Positions 57,312 through 64,000 of a DNA stretch of 64,000 nt are shown here, piece after piece (position 1 is the first letter of the stretch; every line of letters begins with the position of its first letter). Location: assembly GCF_014529535.1 (NCBI RefSeq), contig NW_023503493.1, positions 11,564,001 to 11,628,000 of the forward strand, read 5' to 3'. The notes under the pieces were generated by a model. That model made no database searches, was not told where the DNA came from, and saw only the letters and a list, made by a program, of their open reading frames with translations. This DNA is from Bradysia coprophila. Taxonomy: Eukaryota > Arthropoda > Insecta > Diptera > Sciaridae. Made by a program: the position numbers and the translations under genes.

Positions 57312-60066
57312 TAAATATCTAACTATGACTAACAGATCGAAAACTTCACCTTCCACGACACGGTATTTACTATCAGACAGAACCGAAAGCAAGTACTAAT
57401 TTTGAGAAATTTAATTTAGAAATTGTTTGAGTAAGGGACATGTAAGGGATAATCCATTCCTTCCCAGCCGATTCATTTCGTTTCCAACCGATTATTTACT
57501 CAATGACAGGCTGAAAGCTTGGTATTTGCATATTATCAACGTATTAACTATTAACTGTAAGCTGCACTCTCATCGTATAAATAATTTTCACACGACTAGC
57601 ACCATTTTTGTCACTTTAAAAACACTTTCCCTACTGATGATAACAGATGTCTCCAAATCTGTTGTTTTATTATTATGAACTAAGGTCTTAAAAATTTAAT
57701 CCCTCAAGGACCTAATGATTTAAGGTTAAATGAAAGTAATTCCCGATGGAATTAAATTTTAATTCCAAAAAGAGTTGATCGCCTACCGTCACTCCTTGTA
57801 AGATTTACATCTAGATCCATATTTTTATCTATATAGTGTCCATGTGTAGTGTACTTAAGAGTCAATTCGCCAAAACTTCGAACAGTCGATATTCAAGCCG
57901 ACCTCGATCCAAACGAGCTATGGCTCAAATGAATCGTCGTTCAATTCTGATAATATCGTAAAACAACTTTTTCCCCGAAATTTTTTTGTTGGGCTGACAT
58001 GGCCCTTAGAAAAATTTTCTCCGGATCCGTGAAAATCGTTTTTTGTCAATTTATCAAAAACCATTTTGAGGTCTATTTACTATTTTCAAATAATTGATGA
58101 GGTAAAATTTTAGAATTTTCGTTCGTTTCGTCAGTCTGTCCTCTACAAAAAAATTTCTATGAGACATCTTCAGGCTGTATCAAGTTAGTTTTACTGACTA
58201 TTATCTCATAAACCTATAAATAATAAAATTCGCTCGAAAGAAGCGAGTTGAGACACATTGTCAAAAATCAACTCCATTTCTATCTGGGACGGTGAGTATG
58301 GTCGAGTGGAGTGTCAATGGATAGGGCGAGAAGTAAGCTACACAACTCCGGGTTAGAGATTCCTGCTATTAACTTTCCCAACCGCCCAGAGCCCTTCAAA
58401 AATTTTGGTTTTTTCGAGGTTTTTCACTTGTTGTGGCGGCTGAATGGGTCGGACTTCGGCGTTTGTTGGTCAATAATATTCAGCTCATCGACCTTCATAA
58501 ACGTACACAATTTGACTCTTAACATTTTGGAAAGGCGAAAACTGCTGTTACAAAATTACATTGTCGTGTAAATCATAAGGAGCGTAATTACAGAACTGAT
58601 CCATCTTAATGATTTATCTACCTTCCATCGAAAGTAGTTCCAACTCCATGCTTAATAAATCGTCGTTTGTGTGACCGTTCCAATTCAACGGAAAACATGA
58701 AATATGTTTCATTATACTTTTCTTTTGACTGGAATGTATGATTAAAATTATTGTATTATCAGCTTAAGTACATATTTTGATCAATTAATGACTTTCCTTT
58801 TGTATACCTGCGACATTCTGATCAAAATATTTTGCGAATTCACTTAAATTTTAGGATTTATTATGCCATTTAATTCCATTTTTGAAAAGGGCTTAACAAC
58901 TCCCAACCAAGCAACAAACAAAAAAAAACAGACGAGAGAATAAAAACTGGCAACCAAAATGTTAACCGAACATCTCACGATGATTTTGAAGCGCATATTT
59001 TATAAATTATGTTACTTAGTCTTACACCATTCACATAAATTTGGTTTTAATTGAAGTCATTTTGAATCGTTTTATTATCACAAAACTGTAATCTTTTACT
59101 CTTCAATTCACCTTAATTACTTGATGGCTTGACTCTGCGCTTGATTTTTTGTTGCTGTTGTTGCAGTTTTTGCAGTATACAATTATATGGTTCGCAGGTT
59201 CATTTATAAAATTATGCCTTCCAAGTATATATTCGAATTAATAAAATTGATGCGCAAGAAGCTCATTATATTGATACATATCTGAAATGTATAATTACAG
59301 ACCGATAAATGAGTGCAGAGTGGAGCACTAATGCAAAATCGTTAACAGCCAGACGCAAACATTTTAACTCGCAACTTTGCATATAAAATACAATCTCAAC
59401 AAAATCAGACGTTTGAATCGAATAAAAAATTTAATAATTTCATTTTTTTCATCGGTTCCGTGCCCCATTCAATACTCGAGCCAATTCATTCATAAAATTA
59501 TTAAGTTTTCAATTTGAATAAATTAGTCGGGCAGGTTAGGTTATGCAACGGTTTTCATTCATAAAATTTCATATATTTTACGTAAGGAAATGTTGTGCAA
59601 TATTGATTATATGGGACTGTATACGTCTAAATGTGTATGTGTATGGCTATTAAAATGCGCGGTAATATAACACGCTTCAATCAAACGACATTAAAATGCT
59701 GTGGGCAGTGCTCATTTATTTTAATTTGTTCAACAAAATTTGTATCAAATTATGTGGTTGAGGTAAATGAACGGTAATTATTGGGAAAAAATGATATCAA
59801 AAACGATGTAAATTTTGCCGCTACCAATTTTGAATTGTGCTAAACCACAACAAGGCCATTACACCTAATTTGAACAGACTTTGTATTACAGTTTCGGTAT
59901 GAGCGATAAATTAATCCGCAACTAAACTGTCAGCTAACAGCAATAACTATCCAGTAACAAATTCCTTGCCTTATCCTGTCAAGCTGTTCAAGTTATGATT
60001 ATACTACATGGCTACATGTCAGAAGAAATAAAAATGGGAGCTGCTGTTGTACAGACCCGATTTTAT
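57312..60066. other. Gene-free stretch with possible old foldback debris
   Basis: No gene supported. At about 57865-57960 the blocks TCGCCAAAACTT, GCTATGGCTC and AATCGTCGTTCAATTCT resemble the centre of the foldback element near 53700-53810, suggesting an old relative. The rest is AT-rich with no recognisable feature. Confidence 0.4.
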
Positions 60067-60243
60067 TAATAGTATATTACCGAGGTTCCAAGTTGTGTAT
60101 TTGACAAGTGGGGTGTTACAGCCCGACCCGAAGGGGAGAGCTGTATTACCCACTTGTCAAATAGCAACTTGGAACCTCGTAAGTACAATGCTTCACGTGA
60201 TTAGGCAATGTAAATGGAAATGAAACATACCGTAACACGTAAA
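60067..60243 (-). mobile_element. Hairpin-bearing repeat, copy 4
   Basis: Minus-strand copy of the 8539-8718 family. Hairpin at 60082-60178 (GAGGTTCCAAGTTG / CAACTTGGAACCTC with core CCCGACCCGAAGGGG). Ends TAATAGTATATTAC and CCGTAACACGTAAA are present. The LINE at 60244 follows with no gap. Confidence 0.8.
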
Positions 60244-61141
60244 AATTATTTTCATGTCGCCAGCTTTCTGCCTGACTTTAACATTATGATCGACAATGAA
60301 AACATAAAACGTGTTCGCACCTACAAGTACCTTGGTCTCATCTTAGACGAAAAGCTAACATTCGACTGTCACATCGAGCACGTTAAAAAGATGGTTCGTC
60401 CGTTCGCACCGCTGATGTGGAGATGTGGAAAATACATTCCGGCCGGTAAAAGAAAGCAACTTTATCATGCGTATGTTCAGAGTCACATCGTTTACATGCT
60501 ACCGATCTACAGCCAGGGTAACAAGACAAAAATGGATGAACTGCAAACTATGCAAAATAAGTGCCTCAAAGCGTGCTTTCGACTTCCCAGAGACACTTCA
60601 ACCACCTTTCTGTACAGCGTTAGCATTCTCCCAATTCATCAACTTGCCATAGTGAAGAGAGTGGTGCATCTGCATCGTATGGTTAAATCATTGACGAAAC
60701 ATGGATTCGACATCCGACTCAATGGAGACATTCATATGCGATCCTCAAGACGACGAAGCTGTGTGCATCTATTAAACATTCACCCATCACTACAGCAGTC
60801 CATCAGTGAGTATAACCGGCTCAGTTCCGAAGTCCGTCAGCTCAGGTGTATTCACTCATTTAAAGCTAAATTTAAGCTCAAAGTCATGAATGAAAGTGAG
60901 ATGTTTTCTGCCATATCTCCCTTCGTTTTTGTGAATTGATTGTGGATAACTTTTTTGTGATATTTTATTCTAATTTTACCTTAGACGAAATTGATAGTAT
61001 TCTTACTGTGATAAAAATTTAATTTATATTTTGATTGACACGAAAATTTGATTTTTTTTAATTGTATACTTTTTCGAATGAGGCTGTATTCCGCGCAATG
61101 TTTATTATGGAATGATAAAATAAATGATTTAAAAAAAAAAG
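60244..61141 (+). mobile_element. 5'-truncated LINE (non-LTR retrotransposon) 3' end
   Basis: The frame to 60939 encodes the C-terminal part of a LINE reverse transcriptase: KYLGLILDEKLTF, CHIEHVKKM, HAYVQSHIVYMLPIYSQG, KMDELQTMQNKCLKACFRLP and a stop after FVFVN. A roughly 200-bp 3' UTR ends in AATGATAAAATAAATGATTT and a poly(A) run (61131-61140). Catalytic reverse transcriptase and endonuclease domains are absent, so this is a dead-on-arrival copy. The frame is undamaged, suggesting a recent insertion. Jockey/CR1-like by feel; clade not established. Confidence 0.85.
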
Positions 61142-61873
61142 TAGCTACTGATCGACCAACCAGATTTTCCTAAAACTAAAATATTCTGATTCGGTTCGTC
61201 GGTATACCTTTCACATCGCATACGATTTTTCTAAAAGTCTTAAAGTTGAAAAACTGCGCTTCAAAAAAAAACCATAATTTTGATCCACAATTAGTGCAAT
61301 TAATATAAAATGAAATTGGTAGCCAACGTAATTTGTTGACTTTACATGAAATGAATTACTACTTGAAACTCGTAACACCTGTATCTCCGTTCTTTTTTTT
61401 CGTTTGATCACACATTTTTCATGTTTCATCAGTTAGGTCTTGTTGGTGGATACGTGTCTAACGCGTTACTGAAGGATACCTCTTTTATTGACGAAGCCAA
61501 CGTAATGCTTCCATTCATTAGCATTTCATCAGCTCATTGGTTGGTTTATTAAATTAAAACGAAATCTTCTACTTCATTTGTTTCATAGTCCATTGTGGTG
61601 CAGGGGAAATTCATCCGTTCTCCGGTTGTTGTTATTGCAATCGATAACATAGTCAAATACTTATGCATTGTGTTAGCGTCGCCAAGTAATAAAATCCATC
61701 ATATCATCATGAACCTGACTATTTTTAATTAAACAGCCGGATAATGATGTACTGTTGAACATTGAACAGATTAGTGTTCGATTAAAATTGATTTTTATTG
61801 TTTACTTGAATACATTGTAACATTGATTAACTTGAGTTAGTGATGGGGAAAATATCGTTCAGAGACTATAGAA
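61142..61873. other. Spacer upstream of the Ir-like gene
   Basis: No gene seen. A patch at about 61568-61660 (CTTCTACTTCATTTG ... GCAATCGATAACATAG) resembles the TTAA-flanked MITE family in reverse. Confidence 0.4.
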
Positions 61874-63271
61874 ATGCAGGCAGTCCTAAGTTTTCTGACA
61901 CTGGTTTCTCAACATGTCAGACTTATTGATGATTTGAACAATTGTTTCAACTTCGACCACAATATCTTCTTGGTGGACTCATCAGCAGATATCAAAGACT
62001 TTGTCCGGAATGGAAATCATTCGAATAGTTTCTTCATTTTCGAGAGCAATAGAGGAAGTGTGAAAGGTTTAAAAAATCTGAAGGAATTCGGAAATAAAAA
62101 TCCATTCATGATTGTTGTTCCGGGGAGTTCAATGTTCAACAGGAACCGGAATTTGATGATACAGATTCGGAATATTCAACGTAGCAACAGAAAATGGAAG
62201 CTTGCAATATTCTTTCAAACTCCCACAACGATGGACGATCTACGAGCTCACTTTTTGTGGCTCAGAGCCCAGTTAATGGTTAACGTATTCGCGACCGCCT
62301 ATCTACCTTCTAGACGGTCGTTAAATATTTTTACATTTCATTCATATGGACATTTTGAACTGATAAACGTCACAAGTAGAAACTTGTGCGAGGAAATCTT
62401 TCCAAGCCTGGACTCCAACTGTCATCTGCACAGTTTCAGAATAAGCCAGTTTGAAAGCTCTTTTAACGAACAATTTTGGCTCACAGCGTTTCAAGCAGTG
62501 AATGCCACATTTTCAATACACAATGCAAATTATCGTACTCCAGTAGAGTATTTTATGAACGGAGTTGAAATTTATTCCACTCTTCACTCGTACAATGAGA
62601 GATCGGTTACTTTTCCCATGTATCCAATATCAATGTCGCACATAAATATTATAGTTCCCGAAGCAGAACCATACTCGGGCTTCTATTCTTATTTGCGGAC
62701 GTTAACGTCGAATGAGATTTTCACTTATTGCGGTGGAGCAATAGTTGCAATGGTTTCAATGCTAATTGTTTGCCGCTACATAAAAGAGAAGAAAATTGTA
62801 TTCCTTCAAAGTTTGTTGGATGTTGCGAATCTTCTGGCCAATGAAAACAGTGACATCAATTATCAACGACTCTCTCGTGCCGAAACGTTTCTGATTTGTC
62901 CACTAACATTAGTTGGGTTTGTTGTCGTCAATGGGTACCTTTCATCTTTGCAAAGCTATCTGACAGAGCCGGTTCTGCAACCTCAACTGAAAACCCTTTC
63001 CGATCTTTACAATTCACCGCTGTCTATTTTAGTCCCATATGGATACACGGATAAGGTTCTCAAAACGGTAACTGATCGATTACCGCACGCTAATTGGAGC
63101 AACAAAATTATTTCTATTGAAAGGAATCAAATTAAGAATTACCAACAACAATTTTTCCAGAGGAATGTTTCGACTTCATTTTTGATGATTGATAATGACT
63201 TTGATATACTCAAAAGCGTTCAACGTCGATTGGGCGTAAGGAGTTATTACGATACTAACTTAAGAGTTTAA
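61874..63271 (+). CDS. Divergent ionotropic receptor (Ir-like), 465 aa, C-terminally short
   Basis: Single-exon open frame. A long extracellular ligand-binding-type region precedes a first membrane segment (about residues 283-303, CGGAIVAMVSMLIVCRYI). A pore-loop region and the segment FLICPLTLVGFVVVNGYLSS LQSYLTEP (about 344-370) match the M3-like helix and following S2 linker of insect ionotropic receptors (variant glutamate receptors). Divergent Irs act as subunits of taste or temperature/humidity channels with co-receptors. The typical glutamate-binding Arg/Thr/Asp set is not obvious, as usual in divergent Irs. Full-length relatives are around 600 aa and have a last membrane helix; here the frame ends with YYDTNLRV before it, and no continuation was found in the next 300 bp. 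Possible poly(A) signal AATAAA at 63506-63511. Truncated gene, pseudogene, or a missed 3' exon. Confidence 0.7.
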   Translation: MQAVLSFLTLVSQHVRLIDDLNNCFNFDHNIFLVDSSADIKDFVRNGNHSNSFFIFESNRGSVKGLKNLKEFGNKNPFMIVVPGSSMFNRNRNLMIQIRNIQRSNRKWKLAIFFQTPTTMDDLRAHFLWLRAQLMVNVFATAYLPSRRSLNIFTFHSYGHFELINVTSRNLCEEIFPSLDSNCHLHSFRISQFESSFNEQFWLTAFQAVNATFSIHNANYRTPVEYFMNGVEIYSTLHSYNERSVTFPMYPISMSHINIIVPEAEPYSGFYSYLRTLTSNEIFTYCGGAIVAMVSMLIVCRYIKEKKIVFLQSLLDVANLLANENSDINYQRLSRAETFLICPLTLVGFVVVNGYLSSLQSYLTEPVLQPQLKTLSDLYNSPLSILVPYGYTDKVLKTVTDRLPHANWSNKIISIERNQIKNYQQQFFQRNVSTSFLMIDNDFDILKSVQRRLGVRSYYDTNLRV

Positions 63272-63616
63272 GAGTTAAGAGACAACGGCAGTCACAGAGA
63301 ACGGACGTGTTTATGCGTTGCTCTCTAAAAGTGTTTCTTTTGTGTGGCTGTGTGTGAATTCATTTTCGATTTTGTCTAATTTCTGTGCCAACTTTTACGG
63401 CTTTGGTGTTTTTATTTTGCTGTAATGTTTAAATGGTGAAATTATTTTAAAGGTTTTATTAACGAAGTCAAAGTGTTGTTCTCGTAGGTCATTTTCTCTT
63501 TGATCAATAAAGTCGTTCTCGCCTCATTGTGCGATATCAACAATTGTGTTATTTCCTTTGTTATTTAACATGTGCTTCGTGGCGTCGGTTTACGGATTAA
63601 CAATCGACTCTACCAG

Positions 63617-63699
63617 AAGCTAATGCTAAATTACGTGCTCGATTAATGTACGAAAATGACACATTGCCGTATGGCATCTGGCAGTCAATTTTAGTGCAG
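63617..63699 (+). other. Candidate internal exon of an unknown gene
   Basis: Between CTACCAG and CAG|GTAAGG lies an open 83-nt stretch encoding NAKLRARLMYENDTLPYGIW and a few more residues, with protein-like composition. Another open stretch at about 63869-63979 encodes IRIIQTLQPATPERVQ. They may belong to a plus-strand gene running past the window end. The family is not recognised. Confidence 0.25.
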
Positions 63700-64000
63700 G
63701 TAAGGTACAAACGCTTCGGGTTCTCATTTGACACCCCAAAACCACATAGCAAATTTTTACAAATTTGCTGTGGTACAATCCCAAGATACAGAAACTATCT
63801 TGTACTCCAAAATGACCGCGAGGTTTAACAGATCTATTGATTGATACGTTGTATGGATGTCAAGGGATATGACGAAATACGAATCATTCAAACGCTACAA
63901 CCTGCAACGCCAGAACGAGTTCAGTCACATGGTGGCATGGCGATTTATACGAAGAGGCAACTCATGGCCTATGGTGATTAGACACTTGCTATTACCTAAA

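Overview
This is AT-rich nuclear DNA from an animal, almost certainly an insect and most likely a lower dipteran (fungus gnat or midge type). Three things point there: a tandem array of spliced insect gustatory receptor (Gr) genes with phase-0 introns and the C-terminal QF signature, an insect-type ionotropic receptor (Ir), and a cytosolic tRNA-Ser(GCT) with a T-run terminator. The dipteran assignment is inference from family style only; no diagnostic species marker was seen.

Layout. Positions 1-14,150 hold no protein gene I can support; they carry SINE fragments, several long inverted-repeat elements and a hairpin-bearing repeat. At 14,171-14,640 (minus) lies a small three-exon gene for a secreted peptide with two identical-spacing six-cysteine (knottin-type) modules. 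A tRNA-Ser(GCT) follows at 16,504-16,585, then a ~144-bp tandem repeat at 17.2-17.9 kb. At 18,407-19,344 (minus) is a two-exon gene for an acidic/basic, probably nuclear protein with a possible small winged-helix-like N-terminus. From 19.3 to 34 kb there are only repeats: TTAA-flanked MITEs, a scrambled LINE fossil, foldbacks and an 8-bp-TSD hAT-like MITE.

From 34,064 to 53,217 (all minus strand) sits a chemoreceptor array: three intact five-exon Gr genes (A, B, C) sharing an exon 1 of exactly 792 nt, then a more divergent pair, D (a decayed pseudogene whose exon 4 is split by a SINE) and E (nearly intact, but with one single-base deletion and one single-base insertion). The array is invaded by a complete-ended but defective hAT transposon (39,077-40,906, TSD CTGCAGCT), a 2-kb foldback built from 41-bp satellite units (41,017-43,056), a 953-bp near-perfect palindrome (47,651-48,603) and a 1.6-kb foldback in the flank of E (53,401-55,024). 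On the far right are a 5'-truncated LINE (60,244-61,141) abutting a fourth copy of the hairpin repeat, and a plus-strand Ir-like gene (61,874-63,271) that stops short of the last membrane segment.

Functionally the window is a chemosensory locus: Grs and Irs act in sensory neuron membranes as ligand-gated channels for contact or internal chemical cues. The array shows active birth and death: tandem duplication, frameshifts, SINE disruption, and transposons in introns and spacers, several of which can be dated relative to the duplications by comparing paralogous empty sites.
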